Part shown: positions 1 through 7,010 of the stretch, piece by piece
Position numbering within the stretch: the first letter of the stretch is position 1
How the letters are laid out: each line of letters begins with the position of its first letter
NCBI GenBank assembly: GCA_013044415.1
Contig: JABEUO010000166.1
Coordinates: forward strand, 1 to 8,255
DNA from: Acidimicrobiaceae bacterium
GTDB taxonomy: Bacteria; Actinomycetota; Acidimicrobiia; Acidimicrobiales; Acidimicrobiaceae
Direction: 5' to 3'
Length of the DNA: 8,255 bases
Notes under the pieces: model-generated
What the model was told of the DNA's origin: nothing
Database searches by the model: none
The model's input: the letters and a program-made list of their open reading frames with translations, nothing else
Made by a program: the position numbers and the translations under genes

Positions 1-29
1 CTACCTTTGGAAGAGATTCCGTACAATGT

Positions 30-1790
30 TTGCTCGCCAACCCAAAGGGGTTACGTAGCCATTACGCATCGGCGGTCACCGACGAGATAATCGGACATGA
101 AGTGAGCGTCTGCGGCTGGATTGCAAGCGTACGCGAGCACGGGGAGCACCTCACCTTCATCGATCTTAGGGATTCGACCGGAGTTGTACAATGCGTCATA
201 TCTGATCGAATCGAGCTTCACCCCGAGTGGGTTATTCGGGTCGTCGGCAAGGTCTCCAAGAGACCTGGTGGGACGGAGAATCCAACTTTGCCTTCGGGGC
301 AGGTAGAAATCTCCGACGCCAGTCTGGAAGTCCTTTCCAAGGCAAATGCGGTTCCCTTTAGCGTCTCAGATCAGAAAGATCTGCCCGACGAGAGTGTCAG
401 GTTGAGGTATCGCTTTGTCGACCTACGTAGGGCAAGGCTCCAGCGAAATATCCGAACACGAGCTCAAATCAATAAGGCTATTAGACACTCGTTGGAATCG
501 TTCGGATTCCTTGAGATTGAGACTCCAATGCTCTGGACTCCTACTCCAGAAGGTGCCCGGGAGTTTTCGGTCCCTTCGCGTTTGCAACCCGGTAATTTCT
601 ACGTACTACCACAGAGCCCGCAGATAGCAAAGCAGCTCTTGATGGTATCGGGTTTTGACCGCTACTACCAGATTGCCCGATGTATGCGAGATGAGGACCT
701 TCGCTCGGATCGACAGTTCGAATTTACCCAGCTCGACCTTGAGGCATCTTTCGTCACCCAAGAAGACGTCAGAGAGTTCATTACCCAAGCTGTTAGCGAT
801 GCCACCCAAGCAGCCACAGGCCAATCTAACTTGGCCTTCCCATCTATTACTTACCGTGAGGCCATCGCTAGGTATGGCTCCGATAAGCCGGATATCCGTT
901 TTGGACACGAGATATTTGAGCTTTCGGATCTGTTTGCGGGTTCCGGCATACGGGCCTTGGATCAACCTAGCGTGGGAGCCTTTATCGCACCGGCCAAGGG
1001 GGAGTTTTCACGTTCCAAGCTGGATCAGCTGGTCGATAGGGCAAAGGCGCTTGGAGCTGCTGGCCTGCTTTGGTTTCGTATAAAGCAGGGCACAGATGGT
1101 TCCTTAGAGGTAGATTCGCCGATAGCCAAGTTTTTGAAGAATGAACACATTGCTGAGATTGTCACCCGCCTTGGGGCCAAGACGGGTGACGTGGTGCTGG
1201 CGGTGTCTGGGGAATTTAAGGCCACGAGGTCGGTTCTTGGAACCCTACGAACCGAGTTGGGCCGGGCTAATTTGGAACTAGAGGGCCTACGCTACCTCTG
1301 GGTGATCGACTTTCCAATGTTTGAGGGCTTGGACGACGCCGGTAATCCGATTGCTGCGCACCACCCCTTCACGATGCCAAACGCGGATGACTTTGAGTTG
1401 ATGTTTAGCGATCCATTGGCAGTACGTGCCCAGAGCTACGACCTGGTATTGAATGGCTGGGAACTCGGCTCTGGGAGTATTAGAATACATGACCCGAAGA
1501 TTCAGTCAGACGTGTTTAAGGCACTTGGCATCTCAGACGAGGTAGCGAACCAGCGTTTCGGTTTCCTTCTTGACGCCTTTGGGTTTGGGGCACCTCCCCA
1601 TGGCGGTTTTGCCTTTGGTATCGATCGGCTTGCGGCGCTTTTGTGCGGAGAGGATACGATACGTGAGGTCATCGCTTTCCCCAAGACACAGTCGGGACTA
1701 GACCTGATGACCGGGGCACCAAAGCAGATTGCTAAAGATACCCTTCAGAGCTACGGACTTGCGATTTCTGAGAGCCAAAAGAAGGCATGA
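30..1790 (+). CDS. aspS: Aspartyl-tRNA synthetase, bacterial type, probably non-discriminating
   Basis: This class II enzyme charges tRNA with aspartate in the cytoplasm. The 586-residue length fits bacterial AspRS. The order is an N-terminal OB-fold anticodon-binding domain (about 1-110), a class II core, a GAD insertion (about 290-405) and the rest of the core. Visible motifs are motif 1 near 160-177 (ETPML...TPEGAR), QSPQ near 196, motif 2 near 220-236 (RDEDLRSDRQFEF) and motif 3 near 523-535 (GFAFGIDRLAALL). The C-terminal FPKTQSG...LMTGAP segment is typical of the family. His37 and Gly81 sit where specificity for tRNA(Asp) is set, and they match the relaxed, non-discriminating type. The OB-fold loop before residue 67 is shorter than in the E. 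coli enzyme. The start is uncertain: TTG at 30 is the only in-frame start codon in the window, but the frame stays open to the left edge. An ATG at 26 is out of frame. Identification is very secure. Confidence 0.97.
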   Translation: MLANPKGLRSHYASAVTDEIIGHEVSVCGWIASVREHGEHLTFIDLRDSTGVVQCVISDRIELHPEWVIRVVGKVSKRPGGTENPTLPSGQVEISDASLEVLSKANAVPFSVSDQKDLPDESVRLRYRFVDLRRARLQRNIRTRAQINKAIRHSLESFGFLEIETPMLWTPTPEGAREFSVPSRLQPGNFYVLPQSPQIAKQLLMVSGFDRYYQIARCMRDEDLRSDRQFEFTQLDLEASFVTQEDVREFITQAVSDATQAATGQSNLAFPSITYREAIARYGSDKPDIRFGHEIFELSDLFAGSGIRALDQPSVGAFIAPAKGEFSRSKLDQLVDRAKALGAAGLLWFRIKQGTDGSLEVDSPIAKFLKNEHIAEIVTRLGAKTGDVVLAVSGEFKATRSVLGTLRTELGRANLELEGLRYLWVIDFPMFEGLDDAGNPIAAHHPFTMPNADDFELMFSDPLAVRAQSYDLVLNGWELGSGSIRIHDPKIQSDVFKALGISDEVANQRFGFLLDAFGFGAPPHGGFAFGIDRLAALLCGEDTIREVIAFPKTQSGLDLMTGAPKQIAKDTLQSYGLAISESQKKA

Positions 1791-1840
1791 ACTCTGCTTG
1801 TTTGCAATAGCGGCGACTAGTTTTTGAGGCTGGAGGTGTC

Positions 1841-2200
1841 ATGTCGGTAGTGCTTTTGGTCGCTTGTGTAGTTGCATTAGCGTCAGCCTTGGTTTCTTTA
1901 ATTACTCTACTTGGGCTGAGGCGCCTTGCAGGGAATCTACTTGAGCAGCAAAAGATACTACGGGCGGAAGCCTTCGAACTGGCTACGGTGGCCAAGAGGG
2001 CCATGGAGGCGGCTTCGCAGGACGCTTCACGAGCAGAGGATTTCCTGGAGATAGCCCAAGCCGCTTCGGCTTCGATGGAAAAGACCTCCAAGGTGGCGCG
2101 CAGGGTCATAACCTTCCCAGCCGTCAGGGTAAAAGCGATTACCGTTGGGCTTAGGACGGCTAGAGAGGTATTCTTCGGCCGAGCCGGGGGGTCGCGTTGA
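1841..2200 (+). CDS. Small membrane-anchored coiled-coil protein, DUF948-like
   Basis: This is a 119-residue protein of unknown function. Residues 2-26 form one strongly hydrophobic segment, a membrane anchor or uncleaved signal. Residues 27-80 are rich in Ala, Glu, Gln and Lys and look like an amphipathic helix or coiled coil, probably cytoplasmic. The tail is basic (TSKVARRVITFPAVRVKAI...). This anchor, helix and basic tail plan resembles the DUF948-type proteins that sit just before alaS in Actinobacteria such as Streptomyces. The family link comes from layout and position, not from a profile search. The start is supported by GGAGG at 1832-1836, four bases before ATG. Its stop overlaps the next gene's ATG by one base (TGATG), so the two are probably translationally coupled and may work together. 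No catalytic motif is visible. Confidence 0.82.
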   Translation: MSVVLLVACVVALASALVSLITLLGLRRLAGNLLEQQKILRAEAFELATVAKRAMEAASQDASRAEDFLEIAQAASASMEKTSKVARRVITFPAVRVKAITVGLRTAREVFFGRAGGSR

Positions 2201-2421
2201 TGTCTCGGATCCGGTGGATTGCCGTAGGGGCGACGGCTGGAGTTTGGGTAACCCTAAAGGCTCAGGAAGAGTTGAAAAAACGAATTGAGCGATCAAAGCC
2301 CGAACAGCTGCTAATTAAAGTGCAAAACAGAGCAGAAAGCCTAAAAGAGAGCTTGGTAAGTGCGACCATCGAGGGAATCGCATCCGCACGAGTAGAACTG
2401 GATCGACACAAAGACGATTGA
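2200..2421 (+). CDS. Small conserved protein, DUF6167-like
   Basis: This is a 73-residue protein of unknown function. The N-terminus (SRIRWIAVGATAGVW) is a short hydrophobic Gly/Ala-rich segment that could be a membrane anchor. The remainder is a charged helix containing KPEQLL, an N-x-A step and a closing ASARVEL segment. That pattern recalls the actinobacterial DUF6167 proteins, which read roughly R-W-x-A-x-G-A-x-A-G-V-W-x-T-x-K and lie directly before alaS. The match is from memory of the family and from position. ATG at 2200 is preferred over TTG at 2197: it gives the compact TGATG overlap with the previous gene. The upstream G-run at 2186-2191 is only a weak ribosome site, so coupling to the preceding gene is likely. 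No enzymatic residues are evident. Confidence 0.8.
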   Translation: MSRIRWIAVGATAGVWVTLKAQEELKKRIERSKPEQLLIKVQNRAESLKESLVSATIEGIASARVELDRHKDD

Positions 2422-2426
2422 AGCAA

Positions 2427-2496
2427 GGTCGTGACAGAATTGACTTTTCCGATTAGAGGGCTTGAGATCGGGGAACCGACCGCAAGTGTCACGATT
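2427..2496 (+). other. Candidate structured RNA leader between the small gene and alaS
   Basis: A perfect 8-bp inverted repeat (TCGTGACA at 2429-2436, TGTCACGA at 2487-2494) can be extended by two G-U pairs. It encloses a second helix in which 2445-2453 (TTTTCCGAT) pairs with 2467-2475 (ATCGGGGAA). All nine positions pair, two of them G-U, around a 13-nt loop. The G-U pairs work only in plus-strand RNA, so an RNA element fits better than a DNA operator. No T-run follows, so it is not a standard intrinsic terminator, and there is no T-box consensus. It begins six bases after the stop of the preceding gene. Its function is unknown; no folding energy was calculated. Confidence 0.4.
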
Positions 2497-2560
2497 GCCG
2501 TGGCATATTGTCAATAGTTCGAATAATGGTGGCTTTGTTAGTTTCGGCCGCGATCTGTAA

Positions 2561-2566
2561 TACACT
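2561..2566 (+). promoter_or_regulatory. Possible -10 element of a leaderless alaS promoter
   Basis: TACACT fits the TANNNT -10 pattern common in Actinobacteria. It ends nine bases before the alaS ATG at 2576. Initiation 7-9 bases downstream would start the mRNA at or almost at the start codon. This agrees with the lack of any Shine-Dalgarno-like sequence in 2552-2575. No convincing -35 box is present at normal spacing. The hexamer is short and could be chance. Confidence 0.3.
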
Positions 2567-2575
2567 TTGAATACC

Positions 2576-5158
2576 ATGGATGCAAGCCAGCTCAGAAGAG
2601 CATTTACAGATTTTTTCGTCGAGCGGGGTCACGTATCGGTACCCTCGGCATCGCTCATTCCTCATGATCAGACGGTACTTTTCACCGTGGCTGGGATGGT
2701 GCAGTTCAAGCCTTATTTTCTGGGGGACGAACCTGCGCCGTTTAAAAGAGCGACCACGATACAGAAGTGCGTTCGGGCCGGCGGTAAGCATAATGACCTT
2801 GATCAGATAGGTCTAACCTCGAGGCACTTGACCTTCTTTGAGATGCTCGGCAACTTCTCCTTCGGCGACTACTTCAAAGAGCAGGCCATTCCATTTGCCT
2901 GGGAGCTTGTTACTTCGGTCTTGAAGCTGGATCCTAATAGGCTTTGGATTACGGTCCATTTGTCAGACGATGAAGCCGAGGCGATCTGGAGGGACCAAGT
3001 TGGAGTCCCAGCGGAGAGGATCCAACGGCTCGACGAGGATAACTGGTGGCAGATGGCCGATACCGGGCCTTGCGGGCCTTGTTCTGAAATTTATTATGAC
3101 AAAGGCGAGAGTTTCGGGGCCGATGGAGGGCCAGCACACGGTTCTGACGAGCGATTTATGGAGATTTGGAATCTCGTTTTTATGCAATTCGACCGTCAGC
3201 CCGATGGCTCGTTGGTTCCATTACCCAAACCCTGCATCGATACCGGGGCTGGATTCGAACGAATCCTGCCTGTTATCCAGGGTAAGGGATCGGTGTACGA
3301 CACCGATCTACTTCAGCCGATACTGAGAGTTGCCTCTGAGGTTACCGGAGTTGATTATGGTGCTGATCAGTCGAGCGACGTCAAGTTGAGGATTATGGCG
3401 GATCATGCCCGCTCTATGACGTTTTTGGTGTCGGACGGGGTCTTTCCGACCAACGAATCGCGGGGATACGTACTCAGGAGGATAATTCGTAGGGCCGTTC
3501 TTAGATCCTACCAACTTGGTACTTCAGAGTTGGTAACTCCAAAGCTCATCCAAGCCGTGATAGAGACTATGGGTGAGGCCTACCCCGAACTAATCTCGCA
3601 GAGAAACTACATAATCTCCTCAGTGCAAAGAGAAGAGGAGAAGTTCCGACAGACCTTGCAATCTGGAGTGGTGCAGCTCGAGGAGGAGCTTAAGCGGGGA
3701 TCAGTCTCGGGTGAGGTCGCTTTTCGTCTCCATGATACCTTCGGATTCCCCATCGAGTTGACCAGGGAAATTTCAAATGAGCGAGGTGTGCCCGTTGACA
3801 TGGAGGGATTCGAAGTCCTTATGTCCGAACAGCGGAGTAGGGCTAGGGCCGCTGGTCTGGGAGTCGACCAAAATGAAGAGGAGACCGAGCATTATCGGAG
3901 TCTCCTTGACGGATTTGGTTCGACTCTTTTTACCGGACACGAGACCACTTCGGATCATGGTCGACTCCTTGCTTGTTCAGGACCCAAGGGTGAAGATGGC
4001 CATTACGAGCTATTTTTCGATCGGACCCCCTTCTATCCCGAAGGCGGAGGACAGGTTGGAGATACCGGGGTCGTGATCGGAGAGTCCAGCGAGTTTGAGG
4101 TGGTCGACACCTCCTATGTCGCTGGATCCCTAGTGAGACATCGGGCCAAGTTACTCAAGGGGATTCCAGTAACGGGCGAACTGATGGAGCTAAGGGTCGA
4201 CAAATCCAGGAGGGAGTCGATAAGGCGAAACCATACAGCTACCCACCTGCTGCATTGGGCACTTAGAAAGGTCCTAGGTGATCACGTTCGCCAGCAGGGT
4301 TCATTGGTTGCACCAGATCGGTTGCGCTTTGACTTCACGCACTTTTCTCCTCTGAGTGACGAGGAGAAGAGGGAGGTGGAAGCGCTGGTAAATTCAGAAG
4401 TAATCGCTAATGTCGGCGTAGAGACCGACCTTATGGCCAAAGATGATGCGATGAAGAAAGGGGCTATGGCCTTTTTTGGAGACAAGTATGGGGATGTCGT
4501 TCGGGTCGTAAGGGCGGGTACTTCTTCAATTGAGCTATGTGGTGGAACTCACGTTAATTCCCTTGGAGCAATCGGTCTTTGTCTGATAGTCTCGGAGGCA
4601 TCGATTGGCTCCAACACTCGTCGTATTGAGGCGGTTACCGGCAGCGCCGCTCTTGAGCGCGTCTGGGGGTTTGAGGATATTATCTCCGATGCAGCTTTGA
4701 AATTGAAGGCCTCACCGGCGGAAGTTTCTGAGAAGATAGAGCAGCTCAAGGCTAGGGAACGAGATCTACGGGATCAAGTCAAAGTATTGAATAAAGAGAG
4801 ACTCGCCAAGACGGCCGCTTCGGCGGTGATCACTTCAGGATACTGCGTCTTGCGTCAGGACGGTTTGTCGCCCGAGGAACTACGAGAACTCGCTTTGATG
4901 ATCAGAAATCGCCCAGGTGTGAAATCCGTCGTGGTCGCTGGCTCTCCAGGTGGAGGAAGGGCGGCGATCGTTTGTGCAGTGGGGAAAGACTCTGGACTCG
5001 TTGCGTCTGAGATCATAAAAGGCGGCGCGACGAAGCTCGGCGGGGGAGTCGGCAGGCAGGTCGAGGTCGCTACGGCAGGCGGGAAGAACGTCGAACTACT
5101 AGACGAAGTGCTTGTAGAGATCCAGAATGCACTTAACTCTGGCTCTGAGAAAAGTTAG
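2576..5158 (+). CDS. alaS: Alanyl-tRNA synthetase
   Basis: This enzyme charges tRNA(Ala) with alanine and hydrolyses Ser- and Gly-tRNA(Ala) mischarged by itself. The 860 residues fit the family. The order is a class II aminoacylation core, with motif 2 around Arg83 (SRHLTFFEMLGNFSFGDYFK) and motif 3 near 222-229 (DTGAGFER). Next comes a tRNA-recognition region, then the editing domain. Its metal site is H553xxxH557 (HTATH) plus C655xxxH659 (CGGTH). A coiled linker near 715-745 and the Gly-rich C-Ala/DHHA1 domain (about 775-860, KLGGGVGRQ) finish the protein. All active-site and editing residues I checked are present. ATG at 2576 was chosen over TTG at 2567 because MDASQLRRAF gives the usual N-terminus. 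No ribosome-binding site is visible, so the transcript may be leaderless. The gene is followed closely by ruvX and mltG, as in other Actinobacteria. Confidence 0.97.
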   Translation: MDASQLRRAFTDFFVERGHVSVPSASLIPHDQTVLFTVAGMVQFKPYFLGDEPAPFKRATTIQKCVRAGGKHNDLDQIGLTSRHLTFFEMLGNFSFGDYFKEQAIPFAWELVTSVLKLDPNRLWITVHLSDDEAEAIWRDQVGVPAERIQRLDEDNWWQMADTGPCGPCSEIYYDKGESFGADGGPAHGSDERFMEIWNLVFMQFDRQPDGSLVPLPKPCIDTGAGFERILPVIQGKGSVYDTDLLQPILRVASEVTGVDYGADQSSDVKLRIMADHARSMTFLVSDGVFPTNESRGYVLRRIIRRAVLRSYQLGTSELVTPKLIQAVIETMGEAYPELISQRNYIISSVQREEEKFRQTLQSGVVQLEEELKRGSVSGEVAFRLHDTFGFPIELTREISNERGVPVDMEGFEVLMSEQRSRARAAGLGVDQNEEETEHYRSLLDGFGSTLFTGHETTSDHGRLLACSGPKGEDGHYELFFDRTPFYPEGGGQVGDTGVVIGESSEFEVVDTSYVAGSLVRHRAKLLKGIPVTGELMELRVDKSRRESIRRNHTATHLLHWALRKVLGDHVRQQGSLVAPDRLRFDFTHFSPLSDEEKREVEALVNSEVIANVGVETDLMAKDDAMKKGAMAFFGDKYGDVVRVVRAGTSSIELCGGTHVNSLGAIGLCLIVSEASIGSNTRRIEAVTGSAALERVWGFEDIISDAALKLKASPAEVSEKIEQLKARERDLRDQVKVLNKERLAKTAASAVITSGYCVLRQDGLSPEELRELALMIRNRPGVKSVVVAGSPGGGRAAIVCAVGKDSGLVASEIIKGGATKLGGGVGRQVEVATAGGKNVELLDEVLVEIQNALNSGSEKS

Positions 5159-5177
5159 TCCTCCTTTAGGTGCAGAT

Positions 5178-5597
5178 TTGAGAAGTATCGCCCTAGATAT
5201 GGGGGACAAGAGGATCGGGATCGCCGTTTCTGATTCGGATGGATTGCTTGCCGTGCCTTCAAGGGTGTTTCAGCGAAGCGGGGACAAGTTGGCAGACTTT
5301 CGAAAGCTTGCCAAGGAGTTAAACGAATACCAAGCAGCCACGATAGTCGTAGGACTGCCTTTGTCGCTTTCTGGCGAGATCGGACCAAAGGCTAGGATGG
5401 TTTTGGAGGAGATCGATCTACTGCGAGAGGAGCTCCCTGATTTGGTTGTAGTCACCCACGATGAACGAATGACTACTCTGAGCGCGTCGCGTGCACTTTT
5501 TGCAACCGGGAGATCCTCAAAATCTCTTCGACGAGTTGTTGACGCCAGCTCTGCGACAATAATCCTGCAGAGCTGGCTAGACGCGAATAGGAATTAA
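5178..5597 (+). CDS. ruvX: RuvX/YqgF family pre-16S rRNA nuclease
   Basis: This RNase H-like enzyme is known in E. coli to take part in maturing the 5' end of 16S rRNA. It was once called a putative Holliday junction resolvase. From TTG at 5178 it is 139 residues, the same size as E. coli YqgF. Family signatures are ALDMGDKRIGIAVSD with Asp7, VVGLPLSLSG near 57-66, HDERMTT with Glu96, and VDASSATIILQSWLD with Asp122. These supply the expected acidic active site. Start choice: ATG at 5127 would overlap alaS by 32 bases and has no good ribosome site. TTG at 5178 has AGGTG at 5168-5172, five bases upstream, and begins MRSIALDMG like canonical members. The ATG form (156 residues) remains possible because some actinobacterial homologues carry an N-terminal extension. 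Four bases separate it from mltG. Confidence 0.93.
   Translation: MRSIALDMGDKRIGIAVSDSDGLLAVPSRVFQRSGDKLADFRKLAKELNEYQAATIVVGLPLSLSGEIGPKARMVLEEIDLLREELPDLVVVTHDERMTTLSASRALFATGRSSKSLRRVVDASSATIILQSWLDANRN
5589..5593 (+). promoter_or_regulatory. Ribosome-binding site for mltG
   Basis: AGGAA lies eight bases before TTG at 5602 and inside the last codons of ruvX. It decides the TTG start and supports translation of mltG directly behind ruvX. Confidence 0.6.
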
Positions 5598-5601
5598 CAC
5601 T

Positions 5602-6909
5602 TTGTCGGAAGAAAAGAACGGTTCTAATAGGGCGGACTCTCCGGGGAATTCAGACTTGGAGAACTCAGACTCGGGGATGCCGACTCACAGCAACAAGATC
5701 GGCGCTGGAGGTGTCGATGACATAGACCATGAGTTCGACCAACCGCGAGGTGCGTCGACTTTGCCCGATGAAATGTTGGTATTCCCGGCCAGAGGTGGGG
5801 CATCCGCTACTGGAGTTAACCCGGTTGAAACGCAGACTTGGACCGAAGACAGCGCCAAAACAGGTTTTAAAGCTAGTTCGGGTAGTGGTCGAGTGCATGC
5901 CAGGAGGGGGCCGAGGTACCTCCTATTTACCTCGATTGCTGCATTTCTTTTACTAGTGGTTGCAGGATTCCTCGTTATGAACTACCTTAGCGCCTCGTCT
6001 GGTAAGCCCGGTGGCAAGGCGGTCGCCATCGATGTTCCACCTGGATCTAGCTACTCACAGTTAGAAGAGAGGCTTTTTAGCAAAGGCGTAATTGGCTCGC
6101 TTACGGATTTTTCAATCTTTCTGAAACTTAGTGGAAATGTAATCCTGCAACCTGGCTATTACGTATTTAGGGAGAATGAATCATACTCTGGTATCTTGGC
6201 GAATATAGCCGCGGGTCCTAAGACCTACAAGTTAACGATTCCGGATGGGTTTTCTCTTGTCGATATAGCGCGAGCGGTAGGTAGCCTCCCAGGTCATACG
6301 ACGAATTCATTTCTGGCTCTGGCCGAGAGTACGCCCCCAACGTCGACCGGCTTTTCGGCGCCGGGGATTACGTCCTCGTTAGGTTTTCTCTTCCCTGACA
6401 CCTATTCGATCGATCCAACCTGGAGCAACCATCAGATTATGAATGTAATGCTGGATCGATTTGCGCAGATTGCCAAACAGTTGGGCCTCGATCCACAAGG
6501 TACATACCACGGACTATCTGGCTACCAGGTGGTAGTTGCGGCTTCAATTATTGAACGCGAAGCGAAAGCCGTCAGTGATTATCCCAAGGTGGCGCGGGTG
6601 ATTCTGAATAGGATCAAGGCAAACATGCCGTTGCAGATGGATTCCACGGTCAGGTTTGCGACCGGTAACTACTCGGGTTCCTTGACCGTCGGTCAGCTGC
6701 AGGACAGCTCCCCTTACAACACTTATACGCATCTGGGCTTGCCGCCGTCTCCAATCAGTTCCCCAGATGAGGCGGCTATGGCAGCTGTGCTTCACCCCGC
6801 TGTCGGTAACTGGCTCTACTTTGTTACCTTGAAGGGGAGGAGCTTATCCTCATTCTTTGACACCTACCAGCAGCAGCAGGCCGCTATTGCGGCATCGGGC
6901 GGATTGTAA
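5602..6909 (+). CDS. mltG: Endolytic murein transglycosylase MltG (YceG-like)
   Basis: MltG is an inner-membrane lytic transglycosylase that cuts nascent glycan strands and so sets peptidoglycan chain length. The 435-residue protein has a hydrophilic N-terminal segment of about 105 residues, rich in Ser, Gly, Asp and Glu. One transmembrane helix follows at about 106-130 (starting YLLFTSIAAFLLLVV). The outer part has a LysM-like region near 140-200 and the YceG catalytic domain. The catalytic motif ASIIEREAK is at 314-322; Glu318 corresponds to the catalytic glutamate of E. coli MltG. Downstream are INRIKANMPLQMDSTVRFATG-like family sequence and YNTYTHLGLPPSPISSP, both characteristic. Older annotations call such proteins aminodeoxychorismate lyase, which is misleading. 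The start is TTG, supported by AGGAA at 5589-5593. The cytoplasmic N-terminal extension is longer than in E. coli, as often seen in Actinobacteria. Confidence 0.95.
   Translation: MSEEKNGSNRADSPGNSDLENSDSGMPTHSNKIGAGGVDDIDHEFDQPRGASTLPDEMLVFPARGGASATGVNPVETQTWTEDSAKTGFKASSGSGRVHARRGPRYLLFTSIAAFLLLVVAGFLVMNYLSASSGKPGGKAVAIDVPPGSSYSQLEERLFSKGVIGSLTDFSIFLKLSGNVILQPGYYVFRENESYSGILANIAAGPKTYKLTIPDGFSLVDIARAVGSLPGHTTNSFLALAESTPPTSTGFSAPGITSSLGFLFPDTYSIDPTWSNHQIMNVMLDRFAQIAKQLGLDPQGTYHGLSGYQVVVAASIIEREAKAVSDYPKVARVILNRIKANMPLQMDSTVRFATGNYSGSLTVGQLQDSSPYNTYTHLGLPPSPISSPDEAAMAAVLHPAVGNWLYFVTLKGRSLSSFFDTYQQQQAAIAASGGL
5646..5675 (+). repeat. Imperfect 15-bp tandem repeat inside mltG
   Basis: Two adjacent 15-bp units starting GAATTCAGAC and GAACTCAGAC match at 12 of 15 positions. 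The period keeps the reading frame and encodes NSDLE followed by NSDSG (residues 16-25 of MltG) in the disordered cytoplasmic tail. It is probably a small slippage duplication. Confidence 0.55.
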
Positions 6910-6959
6910 AGGTTGTGTTTACCGAATGGCAAGCAATGAAGTTCTGGGGCAGGAGACCG

Positions 6960-6989
6960 CTGTCTTCTATGAAACTGTCTTCTAAGAAA
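6960..6989 (+). repeat. 15-bp tandem duplication in the mltG-aroE gap
   Basis: CTGTCTTCTATGAAA (6960-6974) is followed directly by CTGTCTTCTAAGAAA (6975-6989), identical at 14 of 15 positions. It lies ten bases before the aroE ribosome site. The single difference creates ATG in the first copy and TAA/AAG in the second. The rest of the 101-bp gap (6910-7010) holds no clear hairpin or promoter. Confidence 0.85.
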
Positions 6990-6998
6990 GTTAACTAA

Positions 6999-7004
6999 AG
7001 AGGT
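6999..7004 (+). promoter_or_regulatory. Ribosome-binding site for aroE
   Basis: AGAGGT lies six bases before ATG at 7011 and is a good match to the anti-Shine-Dalgarno sequence. It fixes the aroE start. A second GAGG at 7007-7010 touches the start codon and is too close to act. Confidence 0.65.
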
Positions 7005-7010
7005 ACGAGG

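Noticed and set aside
606..965. Minus-strand 119-codon open frame inside aspS
   Set aside because: It lies wholly within the AspRS coding region, resembles no family I know, and AspRS motifs run unbroken across it.
2440..2468. TTGACT (2440-2445) as a -35 box
   Set aside because: The sequence 17 bases downstream (TGAGAT) matches the -10 consensus poorly, and the hexamer lies in the stem-loop.
2502..2530. GTTCGAA (2517-2523) as half of an actinobacterial LexA/SOS box
   Set aside because: The required matching half-site TCGAAC is missing at the right spacing.
2422..2575. T-box riboswitch before alaS
   Set aside because: No T-box consensus (AGGGTGGNACCGCG) or terminator/antiterminator pair is present.
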